Shown in pieces: positions 6,558 through 16,734 of a DNA stretch of 39,566 nt. Origin of the DNA: a virus. Every line of letters starts with the position of its first letter. Within the stretch, counting starts at the first letter, position 1. A program made the translations under genes and the position numbers. Location: positions 1 to 39,566 of the IMG/VR virus record IMGVR_UViG_3300027969_000200; one strand, written 5' to 3'. The notes below the pieces were generated by a model. That model was not told the origin of the DNA. It did no database searches and saw nothing but the letters and a program-made list of their open reading frames with translations.

Positions 6558-7337
6558 ATGGAAACTGAAAATTTTGATTCAGAAATTGTTGACCCCATTG
6601 AATATGATGGACAAGTTGATGGTGGAGATGAAGTTGCGGAACCTACAGAATACGAATATCTTGATACTGATCAATACGCTGACAAATACGTCAGGGTAAC
6701 TATTGATGGTGAAGAGGTTGAAGTACCTTTTGGTGAAGCTGTTTCGGGTTATCAACGTCAAGCGGATTATACCCGCAAGACACAACAATTAGCTGAAGAG
6801 CGTAAAAGCGTTCAATTTGCAGCGGCAATCCAACAAGCGTTGGACAATGATCCGAATGCAACTATTGATCTACTGAAAAGCCACTATGGTCTAAATGAAA
6901 TAGATCCTTTTGAAGAGGATGACATTTTTGCAGATCCAATGGAGAAACAGTATCGTCAACTTGATAGTCGTCTAAAGTCCTTTGAGGACCAGCAGGCGTT
7001 TAACGAGTTGGAACGTAATTTAAACAATCTACAGCAGAAATACGGTGAGGATTTCGATGCTAACGAAGTTGTCGCCCAGGCTTTAGCCGTGGGCTCTACA
7101 GATTTAGAATCAGTGTATAAGCAGTCAGCTTTTGACCGCATGTACGCTCGGGAACAAGCATCACGGCAGATACAGGCTAACAAAGCTAAGCAGGAACAAG
7201 GAATTGTTCAAGCCAAGCGTTCTAGCGGTATTGTGGCTGGTGGTTCTAGTGCTCAGGGAAACTCAGTGGATTCACAACCTATATCATCTCTAAGGGATGC
7301 CTTTACGGCGGCTAAACAGCAGCTTGGCATTTCCTAG
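6558..7337 (+). CDS. Capsid scaffolding protein
   Basis: 259 residues with GGAG upstream of the ATG. Very acidic N-terminus (first 55 residues rich in Asp/Glu), then VRVTIDGEEVEVPFGEAVSG and a long charged helical region (DYTRKTQQLAEERKSVQF; LDSRLKSFEDQQAFNELERN; NNLQQKYGEDFDANEVV) with coiled-coil character. Composition, size and position immediately before the major capsid gene match scaffolding proteins, which shape the procapsid and are then removed. No protease gene was recognised, so release is probably by exit rather than cleavage (inference). Confidence 0.85.
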   Translation: METENFDSEIVDPIEYDGQVDGGDEVAEPTEYEYLDTDQYADKYVRVTIDGEEVEVPFGEAVSGYQRQADYTRKTQQLAEERKSVQFAAAIQQALDNDPNATIDLLKSHYGLNEIDPFEEDDIFADPMEKQYRQLDSRLKSFEDQQAFNELERNLNNLQQKYGEDFDANEVVAQALAVGSTDLESVYKQSAFDRMYAREQASRQIQANKAKQEQGIVQAKRSSGIVAGGSSAQGNSVDSQPISSLRDAFTAAKQQLGIS

Positions 7338-7361
7338 AAACTTTTCCTAGGAGGAACTACT

Positions 7362-8324
7362 ATGGCAGTTAATGCTAACTTTGATGCACTGTTGTCAACA
7401 ACACTTGCAAACTACCGTGACAAGCTCACGGACAACGTGTTCACAGCACGTCCACTTACTTATTGGCTTATGGACAAGGGCCGTATCCGCACCGAATCGG
7501 GTGGTACGAAAATTGTTGAGCAGCTCATCTACGGTAAGAACACTACTGTTGCACCATACGCTGGTTACGACACTATTTCTTTGACCGCACAAGATGGTAT
7601 CTCGGCTGCTGAATACGATTGGAAGCAGTATGCTGCTTCAATCTCGATCAGTGGTATTGAAGAAGCCAAGAACAACGGAGAGCATGCTATCATTAACTTG
7701 CTTGAAGCTAAAATCATGCAGGCTGAAGAGTCAATGCGTGAAGGTTTTAACCTTATGTTCTTTGGTAACGGTACAGATACTCTTGGTGCAGCTGGTGCTG
7801 ACTCAGGTAAGTCTTGGAACGGCCTTGGCAACATTGTTGAGTCTGGTAACACCGTTGGTGGTATTAACTCAGCTACTGCTGGTAACGAGTTCTGGCGTTC
7901 ATACGAACAGAACACTGCTGAAGCTTTGTCGCTTGCAAACATGACCACTGCTTATAACAGTGCTTCTGTTGGTAGTGACCATCCTGACGTTATCCTTACT
8001 ACTCAAACATTGTTTGAAAAGTACGAATCATTGTTGACGCCTAACCTTCGTTATGCTGATACAAAGACTGCAGATGCTGGATTCCAGAACTTGCTGTTCA
8101 AGGCTACACCAATCATGTACGATACAGCTTGTACCGCAGGTGTTGTGTACTTCTTGAACTCTAAGTACCTCAAGCTTGTTGGTCACACCGACAAGTGGTT
8201 CTCACAGACTGAATTCGTTCGTCCTGAGAACATGGATGCCCGCTATGCGCTCATCATGTGCTATGGTAACCTTGTCTGCTCAAACCGAGCAAAGCAAGGC
8301 AAGCTGACTGCAAAGACAGCCTAA
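7362..8324 (+). CDS. Major capsid protein
   Basis: 320 residues with a strong Shine-Dalgarno (CTAGGAGGAAC) in a short leader. Sequence features of an HK97-fold coat protein without a pro-domain: N-terminal helix (ANFDALLSTTLANYRDKLTD), RPLTYWLMDKGRIRTESGG, TISLTAQDGISAAEYDWKQY (an E-loop/P-domain-like stretch), a long spine-like helix (EEAKNNGEHAIINLLEAKIM), and LTPNLRYADTKTADAGFQNL near the end. Gene order scaffold-capsid-terminator supports it. The terminator directly downstream fits a need for high, discrete expression. Confidence 0.93.
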   Translation: MAVNANFDALLSTTLANYRDKLTDNVFTARPLTYWLMDKGRIRTESGGTKIVEQLIYGKNTTVAPYAGYDTISLTAQDGISAAEYDWKQYAASISISGIEEAKNNGEHAIINLLEAKIMQAEESMREGFNLMFFGNGTDTLGAAGADSGKSWNGLGNIVESGNTVGGINSATAGNEFWRSYEQNTAEALSLANMTTAYNSASVGSDHPDVILTTQTLFEKYESLLTPNLRYADTKTADAGFQNLLFKATPIMYDTACTAGVVYFLNSKYLKLVGHTDKWFSQTEFVRPENMDARYALIMCYGNLVCSNRAKQGKLTAKTA

Positions 8325-8340
8325 ATAGCTATTGGAAGTT

Positions 8341-8373
8341 GGGGGGCGCAAGCCCCCCTCTTTTAAGTATTTT
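8341..8373 (+). terminator. Strong rho-independent terminator after the major capsid gene
   Basis: GGGGGGC (8341-8347) and GCCCCCC (8352-8358) form a 7-bp all-GC stem closed by a GCAA (GNRA) tetraloop. It is followed by TCTTTT and, after AAGTA, TTTTTT. This is the clearest terminator in the window and separates capsid from downstream structural genes. Confidence 0.93.
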
Positions 8374-8399
8374 TTAATTTTAATAATAAAGGAGTAGCT

Positions 8400-8936
8400 A
8401 TGGCTGCAAAAGATAAAAACGGTCCTGGAAACAACAAGGCGTACATGCCAGTTCCTAAGGGCTACAAAGGTAATTGGAATGTTCCTAAAGGAACTCCGTG
8501 GAAAAAGGATTCTCCTTACAACCCAGCAAACTCTCCTTCTGCCAAGAAGGCTGCAGAAGCAAAAAGTCAAAGGGATGCCGTTGCTGCACGAAAAGCAGCA
8601 AATGCTAAAGCTTCAGCAAATAAAGTTGCTGCTTCATACAAATCTTCTGATGACAAGATGATGACTATGGCTAAACAAGGTCGGGCTGTAACTGTTGCAA
8701 AAGCAAAGCAAATGGCTAGTCCAACTAGTCGTGTAACAAAAAAGCCTGCTGGATATAAGCCTGCAGTAGCGCCTAAGGGTATTACTCCTAGTGATCGTCG
8801 TGGTTCAATGGACAACATCAAGCGTGCTGCACAAACTAATCGTGCAAACAAAGCTGCTTCGGCAAAAGCTAGTGCTTCCCGCACAAGCAAAAGCGTTGTA
8901 ACGGGTGCAGCTAACAAAATGAGGCGTTTCTCTTAA
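8400..8936 (+). CDS. Lys/Ala-rich basic structural-region protein (178 aa)
   Basis: Start ATG at 8400 after AAGGAG. N-terminal GNNKAYMPVPKGYKGNWNVP, then low-complexity Lys/Ala/Ser sequence with repeats such as AARKAANAKASANKVAASY and NRANKAASAKASASRTS. Strongly basic and probably largely disordered or helical. It may bind DNA or RNA inside the capsid or serve as a head accessory protein, judged only from charge and from lying between capsid and adaptor genes. No family recognised. Confidence 0.75.
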   Translation: MAAKDKNGPGNNKAYMPVPKGYKGNWNVPKGTPWKKDSPYNPANSPSAKKAAEAKSQRDAVAARKAANAKASANKVAASYKSSDDKMMTMAKQGRAVTVAKAKQMASPTSRVTKKPAGYKPAVAPKGITPSDRRGSMDNIKRAAQTNRANKAASAKASASRTSKSVVTGAANKMRRFS

Positions 8937-8948
8937 ACAAGTAACAGA

Positions 8949-8993
8949 TCCGTATAGGGTATGACCTTTAAAACTGTTAACGCCCTATACGGA
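8949..8993 (+). promoter_or_regulatory. 11-bp inverted repeat enclosing the start codon of the 72-aa gene
   Basis: TCCGTATAGGG (8949-8959) is the perfect reverse complement of CCCTATACGGA (8983-8993). The 23-nt loop contains the ATG (8961-8963) and first codons, and the stem contains the only ribosome-binding-like bases. On the mRNA this could hide the initiation region; as DNA it could be an operator. Confidence 0.55.
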
Positions 8994-9179
8994 ACCCTTG
9001 TTGGTGGTAGCCTGCCTGTAAACCAGTCTGCTACCTCTAAACTACAAATTGGTGGACTGCCCTACGTTGGTCGTCAACGTTGCATAGCCAACGATGACAC
9101 CTGCGAAGGTCCTAAAGCCAAAGGAACCGAATACTGCATCGGGCATTTACGTGCCAACACAAAGAAAGAAGCTGAATGA
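8961..9179 (+). CDS. Small Cys/His protein (72 aa), probably zinc-binding
   Basis: Contains RCIANDDTCEGPKAKGTEYC followed by IGHLRANTKK: three Cys and one His in zinc-finger-like spacing near the C-terminus. The N-terminal half is polar (ALYGTLVGGSLPVNQSATSK). Its start is enclosed by an 11-bp inverted repeat, and its stop overlaps the adaptor start (ATGA), so its translation may set that of the adaptor. The pattern recalls small zinc-binding proteins beside phage connector genes; function unknown. Confidence 0.72.
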   Translation: MTFKTVNALYGTLVGGSLPVNQSATSKLQIGGLPYVGRQRCIANDDTCEGPKAKGTEYCIGHLRANTKKEAE

Positions 9180-9874
9180 GCACAACTGCTGAACTTAAAG
9201 ATTTTGTTTATGAAATTTTAGATCTTGACGCTGCTGACCTGCCAACCTCTTTGGTGTATAAGTATTTGAAAGATGGGTTCCAGCGTGTAATCAATCTTGA
9301 ACGCCGTTGGCCGTTTCTTGAAACAACCTATGCGCTTAACACGATCGCCAGTCAGCGTGACTACGCTATTTCCACTATTGGTAATGGCGACATGCGTGAA
9401 ATAGTCTCCATCGTAGACACCACAACCAGCGGAAACAGACTGTCTGTTATATCTCTAGATGAAGCCGAGAACGTTTGGCATGGATCGTTTGACACACCTA
9501 GTCGTCCTTTGTTTTTTGCTGAATGGAGCGAAACAATAAAACTGTATCCTAAACCCGACACTGCGTATGCTTTGACTGTTCGTGGATATCGTAAACCTAG
9601 TTATTCTCCTTTTGTCACAACAACCTTAGAGGTTGATTGTGATGAGCGTCTACATCTTGCCATTGCCTACTATGCTATCTCTCAGGCTTACAAGCGTCAG
9701 GAAGATAACGAGATGGCTAGCATATACAAGCAGTCCTTTGAGGAGGCTGTTTCTCTTGCTCGTAAGGATATGATGCGTGCTTCTGGTCATCGCCCTATGA
9801 TTATGTCTAGAGGTGCTGCACGTCCGTCTGAGCATTACTGGTTACAGTCTCTTGGTAGAACGCTAGGTCAGTAA
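9176..9874 (+). CDS. Head-tail adaptor (podovirus type)
   Basis: 232 residues. N-terminal helices (TAELKDFVYEILDLDAADLP, VYKYLKDGFQRVINLERRWP) and the LAIAYYAISQAYKRQEDNEM helix near the C-terminus are in the style of adaptor proteins that dock under the portal in short-tailed phages. A beta-rich middle (MREIVSIVDTTTSGNRLSVI, RPLFFAEWSETIKLYPKPDT) fits too. It precedes the nozzle gene with a TAATG overlap, the T7-like adaptor-nozzle order. Family-level assignment from memory; a tail-completion protein is the alternative. Confidence 0.78.
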   Translation: MSTTAELKDFVYEILDLDAADLPTSLVYKYLKDGFQRVINLERRWPFLETTYALNTIASQRDYAISTIGNGDMREIVSIVDTTTSGNRLSVISLDEAENVWHGSFDTPSRPLFFAEWSETIKLYPKPDTAYALTVRGYRKPSYSPFVTTTLEVDCDERLHLAIAYYAISQAYKRQEDNEMASIYKQSFEEAVSLARKDMMRASGHRPMIMSRGAARPSEHYWLQSLGRTLGQ

Positions 9875-11490
9875 TGGCTACTAATCTTAGAGTTCTTCGT
9901 CAGGACGATTTCACTGGTGGGTTGAATCTTCGTGCTGACCAGTTTCAGTTGGCTCCTAACGAGTCACCTAAAATGCTTAATGTCGAGATTGATCCTCGTG
10001 GTGGTATTTTTAGTCGTGGCGCTATGCGTCGCACAAACACTAGTCCTATTACTCCTACTAACTGGAATCCTACTAGCTTGTATTCGTTTTTTGCTTCAAC
10101 CCACAGGTTGATGCTTTCTACTGGTTATAAGGCTTCTGTTAATGGTGACGTTTTTTGGTCTAGTAACTGTTCTTCTTATGCTAGTCTTGCTATTCCTGTG
10201 ACTAGTTCTTTTGGTGCTTCTTTTGCTTCTTGGGGTGAGGATCTTTACATTACTACAGGTTCTGGCAGTGTGTCGTACAAGTGGGATGGTACCACTAAGA
10301 CCGCTTTGACTGCTTCTGGTCCAACATTTCAAAACTCCTACACTTCTCCCACTTTGCCTGCGGTGTTTTTTCCCAAGGCTGAGCATACTGTTACTCATGC
10401 TGGAAAGATATTTGTTGCATCTACAAACGAGAACGGTGTTGCATATCCTAACCGTATCAGATGGTCTCACCCTAACCTTCCTGGTAACTGGGCTGCTGAT
10501 GACTATATAGATATTAATACTGGATCTGTAGGAATTACAGCTCTTGCTGTTTTCTCTGGTCATATTGTTGTTTTCAAAGAAGATGCAGTGTTTGCTATTT
10601 TTGGTTATGATTCAGACACTTTTCAAGTTGTTGAGGTTTCACGTTCTGTTGGTGCTGTAAATCCTGGTTCTGTTGCAACTACAGAATCTGGTGTTTATTT
10701 CTATTCACACCCTGATGGTTTAATGCTTTACAATGGTAATGGTATTGTTGACTTGTTTCAGCCTTTGCGTCCCGCTTTGGTTAATGGTTATGTTAACTCT
10801 GCAGCAACAAACGCCATTAACGTAAACTACGTTAATCGTCGTGTTTGGGTTTCGGTACCATACAGTGAAACAACAAGCGCAACCACGCCGACCGTTTCTT
10901 TTGTATATGATAACACAGTAAACAAGTCTGGTGCTTGGCTGATGTTTTCTTCTTATGATGGTTGTGGTATTTCTGCTGGTTTAACCTTCACACAAACAGA
11001 CGGAACAACTAAGCATATTGTTGCCCACCCTACGCAACCGTACACATTGACCGTAGATAACTACGGCAATGCTTTGGACAATGTTAATGGTGTTGATAAC
11101 CAGTTTACTAGTCGTTACCGTACACGGTGGTTTGATGCTGGTTCGTATGCTCAAAATAAAATGTTCAGACGTCCTAGTTTAGTTGTTAAGCAAACACCTT
11201 CTGCTTCTCAGTTGAATGTTGTTGTTTATGGCAACTATGAAGAAGCTGAAGATGGAGAAATGAAACAGTATGTTATTGATATACCAGCATCTGGTGGTAG
11301 CATGTTATGGGGTTATTCTCTTTGGGGTTCTGCTACTTGGGGTGCTGCAAACCCTGGATCTCAAGTTGTTAATGGTCGAAGTGTTGGACTTGCAAAGTCT
11401 GTACAGTTAGAATTTGTTGGTTCTCCAGCACAAACGTGGGGTGTCAATAGCTTCACATTAAAGTATAATCCTAGAAAGGTTAAAGCATAA
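9874..11490 (+). CDS. Tail nozzle / stabilisation protein (T7 gp12-like role)
   Basis: 538 residues. Starts [20 protein letters not shown], an opening typical of podoviral nozzle or DNA-stabilisation proteins, followed by beta-propeller-like blades: [74 protein letters not shown]. The end is beta-rich with [15 protein letters not shown]. Expected to cap the short tail below the adaptor and hold DNA before ejection. TAATG junctions on both sides indicate coupled translation with adaptor and fibre genes. Confidence 0.85.
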   Translation: MATNLRVLRQDDFTGGLNLRADQFQLAPNESPKMLNVEIDPRGGIFSRGAMRRTNTSPITPTNWNPTSLYSFFASTHRLMLSTGYKASVNGDVFWSSNCSSYASLAIPVTSSFGASFASWGEDLYITTGSGSVSYKWDGTTKTALTASGPTFQNSYTSPTLPAVFFPKAEHTVTHAGKIFVASTNENGVAYPNRIRWSHPNLPGNWAADDYIDINTGSVGITALAVFSGHIVVFKEDAVFAIFGYDSDTFQVVEVSRSVGAVNPGSVATTESGVYFYSHPDGLMLYNGNGIVDLFQPLRPALVNGYVNSAATNAINVNYVNRRVWVSVPYSETTSATTPTVSFVYDNTVNKSGAWLMFSSYDGCGISAGLTFTQTDGTTKHIVAHPTQPYTLTVDNYGNALDNVNGVDNQFTSRYRTRWFDAGSYAQNKMFRRPSLVVKQTPSASQLNVVVYGNYEEAEDGEMKQYVIDIPASGGSMLWGYSLWGSATWGAANPGSQVVNGRSVGLAKSVQLEFVGSPAQTWGVNSFTLKYNPRKVKA

Positions 11491-12320
11491 TGGCTAGTTT
11501 AAGTATTCCAAACTCATTTACAAACAACACGGTAGCCAGTGCTACTGAGGTTAACGCAAACTTTACATCTGTAAAAAGTTTTGCCGAGTCTGCTGTTGTT
11601 CAAGTTGATGGTTCTGTTCAGGCTCCTACTGTTGCTATTGCAAACTTGGCTGTCACTACAGCAAAGATTGCTGATCTGAATGTTACTACGGCTAAGATTG
11701 CTGATGCTTCTATTACTGTTGGCAAACTTGCTTCTGGTGTTCAAATGTCTGGGCCTACTGGCGCAACAGGTGCTACTGGCCCTACTGGTCCTACTGGTCC
11801 TGCTGGTCCTACTGGTCCTACTGGTCCACAAGGTGCTACTGGCGCAACTGGTGCAACGGGCCCTGCTGGTCCAATTACGGACTCTTTAACAATTTCTCAA
11901 GGTACTGGTAGTGGTATTGGTGTTCATGTCGTGCGTGGTTTGTATCAAGCGAATTATGACGCATACCGAACAACCAATGGTGCAGGCGGTATTAACTTTG
12001 CTGTTGATTATACAGGAAGGGTTTTTCACTCTGGATTGACAGCAATATCTGACAGATACAAAAAACAGAATATTGAAATTGCAGACAAAGCAAGCCTTGT
12101 ACATGCCATCAACAATCTTGTTCCAAAGACTTTCAACTGGATTGACAACCCAGAAGAAAACCAAATTGGTTTTATAGCTCAAGAAGTGCAGGAAGTTATG
12201 CCTATTTCAATTAATGAACATAATGGCGTTCTGGGAATTGACTACAACGTACTAGTGACAGCATTGGTTGCTAAGTGCCAAGACCTGGAAGCACGACTGG
12301 CAGCGTTAGAAGCTAAATAA
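11490..12320 (+). CDS. Tail fibre with collagen-like repeats and C-terminal S74 chaperone
   Basis: 276 residues. Trimeric-looking N-terminus with heptad pairs ([20 protein letters not shown]), then about 13 Gly-X-Y triplets ([12 protein letters not shown]) around residues 88-130, a short globular part, and a C-terminal intramolecular chaperone domain of peptidase S74 type. The S74 domain shows [40 protein letters not shown] and a final coiled coil ([17 protein letters not shown]). In the family this domain trimerises the fibre and cuts itself off at the Ser-Asp site (SDR). Probable host-recognition fibre. Confidence 0.9.
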   Translation: MASLSIPNSFTNNTVASATEVNANFTSVKSFAESAVVQVDGSVQAPTVAIANLAVTTAKIADLNVTTAKIADASITVGKLASGVQMSGPTGATGATGPTGPTGPAGPTGPTGPQGATGATGATGPAGPITDSLTISQGTGSGIGVHVVRGLYQANYDAYRTTNGAGGINFAVDYTGRVFHSGLTAISDRYKKQNIEIADKASLVHAINNLVPKTFNWIDNPEENQIGFIAQEVQEVMPISINEHNGVLGIDYNVLVTALVAKCQDLEARLAALEAK

Positions 12321-12703
12321 TGGCTACAGAAACACCAAGGAACAATCCACCAATACAAGGATGGACCGCACCGCTGCTAGAACAGTTGCGTTCTGCAGAC
12401 GCACGCACCCTGCAGCATGTTTTCACATCATTAAAAGATTACCTAGGTGGCGTACAACAAACCATCAGCTCAAACTATTATGATCTAAATATCGGGTCTG
12501 TATCTGCGGGAACAGCTGGCGCATCTATCACAGGAACATTCCCAAGTCAAACATTAAATCTAACGTTGCCTACGGGTCCTACTGGACCAACAGGTCCTAC
12601 AGGTCCTGCTGGTTCTTCTGGCTTTTCTTCTTTAAATCTTGATGGTGGACACCCAGATTCTATCTATGGTGGAACACCTCTTATTGATGCGGGGTATGCA
12701 TAA
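12320..12703 (+). CDS. Short collagen-like tail protein (127 aa)
   Basis: N-terminal helix ([20 protein letters not shown]) and [17 protein letters not shown], followed by the module [15 protein letters not shown] that leads into four to five Gly-X-Y triplets (near residues 89-101), and a C-terminal tail with [20 protein letters not shown]. This C-terminal DGG...SIYGG pattern is seen in many marine and freshwater phage tail proteins. Probably links the nozzle to the big fibre. TAATG stop-start overlaps on both sides. Confidence 0.8.
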   Translation: MATETPRNNPPIQGWTAPLLEQLRSADARTLQHVFTSLKDYLGGVQQTISSNYYDLNIGSVSAGTAGASITGTFPSQTLNLTLPTGPTGPTGPTGPAGSSGFSSLNLDGGHPDSIYGGTPLIDAGYA

Positions 12704-15700
12704 TGGCTGTAGTAATTCAACATCGTAGAGGAACCGCAGCACAATGGACTGCTGCTAACCCTGTTTTGGCGCAAGGCGAACCAGGATACGAATACGACAC
12801 AGGAAAATTCAAAGTAGGTAATGGTGTAGTTGCGTGGAACTCTTTGCCATACTCATCTGGTATCCAAGGAGCTACAGGCGCAACAGGAGCACAAGGTATT
12901 CAAGGTATTCAAGGACCAATAGGAAATACAGGTTCTACAGGTCCTACTGGAAACACAGGAGCAACAGGATCAACGGGAGCCACTGGTCCAACTGGGCCTA
13001 TAGGACCTACGGGTTTGACAGGTGCTACAGGTCTTACTGGTGCTACTGGCCCTACAGGTGCCACAGGAGCCACTGGGACGGCCGCTACGGTCACTTTAGG
13101 TTCAACTACGACTGGAGCTGCAGGGTCTGCTGTTTCTATCTCAAACAGCGGTACAACAGCTGCTGCAATACTTAACTTTACTATCCCTAGAGGCGATACT
13201 GGCGCTACAGGACCTACGGGTCCTACGGGTCCTCAAGGTATTCAGGGTATAACTGGTGCTACGGGACCAATTGGTCCTACGGGTGCTACGGGAGCAACGG
13301 GTGCTGCAAGCACCGTTCCTGGTCCTACTGGTCCACAGGGTCAGTCGTCTACTTTTTATAACTACCAAATTAAAACTAGTTCTACTAGTGGTAATCCTTT
13401 AAGTGGACACATTTCATACAACAATGCTACACAAATTAGTGCTACACAGATACAGATCAACCATTTAGATGATCTTGGTAACGATATTGATTTGTTTCTT
13501 AGTTTCCTTAAAACTGGTGACAAAGTTTACATTCAGGATCAAAACAACTCTGCCAATAGTCAAACGTGGACTGTTAGTGGTACCCCAACTGATTATGGTA
13601 ACTCGTATCTTGACATTCCATTAACTTATGTTTCTTCTAGCGGTGTAGGAACAACAAACTTTAGCAATAATCATCAGGTTATTTTTGTTATTGCACCTAT
13701 TGGTATTCAAGGAGCTACAGGAGCTACAGGAGCGACTGGTGCTACGGGTCCTACGGGTCCTACGGGAGCGACTGGTCCTCAAGGTCCTCAGGGTATTCAA
13801 GGCGTGACTGGTGCTACTGGTGCTGCTTCTACTGTTCCTGGTCCTACGGGTGCTACGGGCCCTCAGGGGCCTGCTGGTCCTACGGGTTTAACTGGTCCTA
13901 CTGGTTTGACTGGCAACACTGGTCCTGCTGGTCCTACTGGACCAACAGGAGCAACAGGTACTGCTGGGGCTACTGGTGCTACGGGAGCTACTGGTGCTAC
14001 TGGTCCTGGTGTACCAACTGGTGGTAGCACTGGTCAGATTCTTTCAAAGATTGATGGTACAAACTACAATACACAGTGGATCACTAATAATCCTGCTACG
14101 ACTTTGGTTTCTTTAACTGATGTTGGTCCTTGGTCTAGTGCAGCATACGCCATTGGTGATACTGGTCCTGCTGGTGGAATTATTTTTATAACACCAACCA
14201 CTTTTGGTAATACAACAGGTAAGTACTTTGAGTCTGCCCCAGTAGCACAAGCAGTACAGCGTGCATGGGCACAAACAGCATATCAAAGCACAGCAGTAAC
14301 TGGTGCCGATAATATAACCATTGGTTCTGGACAACAAAATACAAACGATATTATTGCTCAAGGAAACACAAACTCAGCCACTAGTGCTGCTGCTTTTGCT
14401 GATGCGTTTACTTATGGTGGTTTTTCAGATTGGTATCTTCCATCTAAAAACGAATTAACAACATTAAATAAACAACTTGATGCGTCTGGAATTTATACCC
14501 AGTATCGTATTGGTTATTATACTGATTATTGGAGTTCTACAGAAAATTCTAATTATGGACCAAGTGATGCATTTACATACACCTTTGGTAGTTATGCTTA
14601 TAGCGGTTCAAGTTCTAAAAGTAACTCTAACAACTATGTTCTTCCTATTCGTAGTTTTGTTAGTACGCCAGCATCTGTTCCTGCACAAAATGATTATTTA
14701 AAATATAACGGAACTGACTGGATTAACTCGCCTATTAATAATGCTTCTCCACAGGTTTACGGATTTGTCAAGGGATCAACTGGTGACTATAACGATTCAT
14801 TAAGTTTTGGTTACTATGCGGGTACAAGCAATATCTCATTGTTGCAAGTTGGTTCTTCAAATACTTATGTTTTTACTTTGATTGGTACAACATTTGCAGC
14901 AAAATTTGCTGGTACTGATTATGCTGATTTTGATTATAGTTATTTTATTGGAAAAGAAACGCAAGTAATGAGTTATGGTACTCCTTATATGCAAGTATCT
15001 GGAAAAGTTACTGCCGTAACTGCAAACACAATAACTTTTAAAGCGTCTAGTGTAGGCGGTACTGGTACCGACCCCGCTACTAGTTATTTTGGTTTTTATG
15101 TTCCTCAAAACACTTCTGGTGGATGGGGAAATACTCTTCTTGGACGAGACGCAGGAATTGACATATTAAATAAGGACGCTGATACTGATACAAGAAACAC
15201 TGCCATTGGTGACAAAGCGTTAACAAAAACCAATCTCAATGTTGGTTATGACATTTCAAGTTACGACAATGTTGCCATTGGTTCAGAGGCAGGTACAAAC
15301 ACTGCTGGTAACGCCAATATTTTCATTGGTTCCAAAACAGGCAATTACAATTATGGCCCAACAGCCACTAAGCAGTTTTCTAACATGATTTGGATTGGTC
15401 CTCAAGTTGGAAACAATGTTACAACTGGAAAAAGTAACATTACTCTTATAGGCAATTTTGATACTACTCCAATTGCTAGTGGAGAGACTGGTATTGGTGT
15501 TAATGGTTATCTTGGATTGCATCTTAGAGCAAATAGAAACTTGACCATACCTGCACAATACACCTACAATGGTGACCAAGCAGGCGGAGCAGCAGCAACT
15601 TATAGTGGTGGCAATGTTATACCTTATAACAATGTTGTAAATAATGGCAGCAGATTCAACACAAGTAACGGTCGTTTCAACATGGATATTGCTGGTTATG

Positions 15701-15963
15701 TTCTGTGCTCGTTTAACTCTCTTATTGCCAGACCTAACAACACTGCTCATGCTTATGTTGAGTTTCAGGTAGATGGTGTAAGAAAATCAGTCAGAACTCA
15801 CACTATGTATGACGTAGGTGGAAACTACACTGCTTTAAACAACACGGCTATTGTGTATTGTCCAGCAAATAGTTACGTTACTTGTAATTTATGGACAATA
15901 GGTGGTGCCTTTGCTTACGCAGACTATTACGGTTCTGGCTTAACATTTAGATATTTAGGATAG
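12703..15963 (+). CDS. Large modular tail fibre / adhesin with collagen, lectin-like, YadA-like and C1q-like parts
   Basis: 1086 residues. Order: N-terminal tail-attachment domain as in major-tropism-determinant proteins ([20 protein letters not shown], 6-25); collagen triplets 53-127; fibre module ending LNFTIPRG (128-164); collagen 165-213; globular 214-334; collagen 335-436; an Lcl/DUF1566-like C-type-lectin-fold domain 480-655 ([27 protein letters not shown]); YadA-head-like repeats 800-915 ([27 protein letters not shown]); a C1q/TNF-like beta domain 985-1086. Collagen plus Lcl is the layout of the Legionella collagen-like adhesin. Main receptor-binding candidate. Confidence 0.9.
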   Translation: MAVVIQHRRGTAAQWTAANPVLAQGEPGYEYDTGKFKVGNGVVAWNSLPYSSGIQGATGATGAQGIQGIQGPIGNTGSTGPTGNTGATGSTGATGPTGPIGPTGLTGATGLTGATGPTGATGATGTAATVTLGSTTTGAAGSAVSISNSGTTAAAILNFTIPRGDTGATGPTGPTGPQGIQGITGATGPIGPTGATGATGAASTVPGPTGPQGQSSTFYNYQIKTSSTSGNPLSGHISYNNATQISATQIQINHLDDLGNDIDLFLSFLKTGDKVYIQDQNNSANSQTWTVSGTPTDYGNSYLDIPLTYVSSSGVGTTNFSNNHQVIFVIAPIGIQGATGATGATGATGPTGPTGATGPQGPQGIQGVTGATGAASTVPGPTGATGPQGPAGPTGLTGPTGLTGNTGPAGPTGPTGATGTAGATGATGATGATGPGVPTGGSTGQILSKIDGTNYNTQWITNNPATTLVSLTDVGPWSSAAYAIGDTGPAGGIIFITPTTFGNTTGKYFESAPVAQAVQRAWAQTAYQSTAVTGADNITIGSGQQNTNDIIAQGNTNSATSAAAFADAFTYGGFSDWYLPSKNELTTLNKQLDASGIYTQYRIGYYTDYWSSTENSNYGPSDAFTYTFGSYAYSGSSSKSNSNNYVLPIRSFVSTPASVPAQNDYLKYNGTDWINSPINNASPQVYGFVKGSTGDYNDSLSFGYYAGTSNISLLQVGSSNTYVFTLIGTTFAAKFAGTDYADFDYSYFIGKETQVMSYGTPYMQVSGKVTAVTANTITFKASSVGGTGTDPATSYFGFYVPQNTSGGWGNTLLGRDAGIDILNKDADTDTRNTAIGDKALTKTNLNVGYDISSYDNVAIGSEAGTNTAGNANIFIGSKTGNYNYGPTATKQFSNMIWIGPQVGNNVTTGKSNITLIGNFDTTPIASGETGIGVNGYLGLHLRANRNLTIPAQYTYNGDQAGGAAATYSGGNVIPYNNVVNNGSRFNTSNGRFNMDIAGYVLCSFNSLIARPNNTAHAYVEFQVDGVRKSVRTHTMYDVGGNYTALNNTAIVYCPANSYVTCNLWTIGGAFAYADYYGSGLTFRYLG

Positions 15964-15970
15964 GAGAACC

Positions 15971-16273
15971 ATGAATACTTTTACAATAACACTTACAGAC
16001 GTGCAATTAAAAGCATTAGCTTTTGATGTACTTGACCCTCAAGACTGGATCGAAAATGCAGTCTATGAAAGATGTCGTGTGGCGATGGAAGAAATCTTTA
16101 AACAAGAGGTTGCTCGCATGTTGGCTGACCCAGAAACAATTTCTATCCCTGCTGACCGTGAAGCAGTAGTTTTGTCTGCTGATATCAAGACAGCTGCAGA
16201 GGTTCATGCTGAACGCATGATTGCCCCAATCGAAATTCCACCTGCTCCGCCTGTAACAATAAACACTATATAG
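15971..16273 (+). CDS. Hypothetical 100-aa protein after the fibre
   Basis: Good AGGAGA Shine-Dalgarno. Begins with a beta strand (TFTITLTDVQLKALAFDVLD), then an amphipathic helix (WIENAVYERCRVAMEEIFKQ) and a Pro-rich end (APIEIPPAPPVTINTI). The pattern 'LTDVQLKALAFDVLDPQDWI..A...R....' is common in small proteins encoded just after phage tail fibres. It could be a fibre-assembly chaperone or a minor tail protein; neither is demonstrated. Confidence 0.72.
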   Translation: MNTFTITLTDVQLKALAFDVLDPQDWIENAVYERCRVAMEEIFKQEVARMLADPETISIPADREAVVLSADIKTAAEVHAERMIAPIEIPPAPPVTINTI

Positions 16274-16282
16274 AGGATATGT

Positions 16283-16732
16283 ATGAGCGACACAAGTAAT
16301 TTTGACTACCTAGGGTATGGTAAGCGTAAGCGGGCAGCTGGCAGCCAGTATGGCGCCAAAGCAGCCCAGTCTGCCTATAGTCAGTTTCTGTCTCAACAGC
16401 GTGGGAACCGCAAAGTGTTTGATATTAACAAACAGTTTGAACAGGCAGCCCCTGGGGTTGTTGGCAGTTTTACTAAGCGTGGCTTGGCTGGTCCTGGTGT
16501 GCAGTCTGGTGTCTATAGCAAGGGTTTAACTGATTTTGCTAATCAGAAAACTGAGTCAATAAACAACAGCCAGATGGATACTGCTGGTGAAATTCAACAG
16601 TCTAAACTTGGTGATGCTTATGACCTGGCTGCTTACCAGTCTGAGTTGGAAGCTTTGGATTTTGAGAAACAAAGTAATATTGCAAATACAGCAGCGTCTT
16701 TGACTGCTTGGAAACCGTTTTTAGGAGCGTAA
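16283..16732 (+). CDS. Internal virion / minor structural protein (149 aa)
   Basis: ATG after GAGGAT. Polar, Gln/Ser/Ala-rich: NFDYLGYGKRKRAAGSQYGA, QFLSQQRGNRKVFDINKQFE, GSFTKRGLAGPGVQSGVYSK, then a helical Gln-rich C-terminal half. This composition is typical of small internal or ejection proteins of podoviruses, which the neighbourhood supports. No enzymatic motif. Confidence 0.7.
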   Translation: MSDTSNFDYLGYGKRKRAAGSQYGAKAAQSAYSQFLSQQRGNRKVFDINKQFEQAAPGVVGSFTKRGLAGPGVQSGVYSKGLTDFANQKTESINNSQMDTAGEIQQSKLGDAYDLAAYQSELEALDFEKQSNIANTAASLTAWKPFLGA

Positions 16733-16734
16733 TT

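Noticed and set aside
11751-14015. Dense short direct repeats that could be mistaken for a CRISPR array or satellite
   Set aside because: They are in-frame Gly-X-Y codon repeats ([12 protein letters not shown]) of collagen-like fibres; unit length is 9 bp with no spacers.
12703-15963. Diversity-generating retroelement target in the lectin-like fibre
   Set aside because: No reverse transcriptase or template repeat was recognised anywhere in the window.
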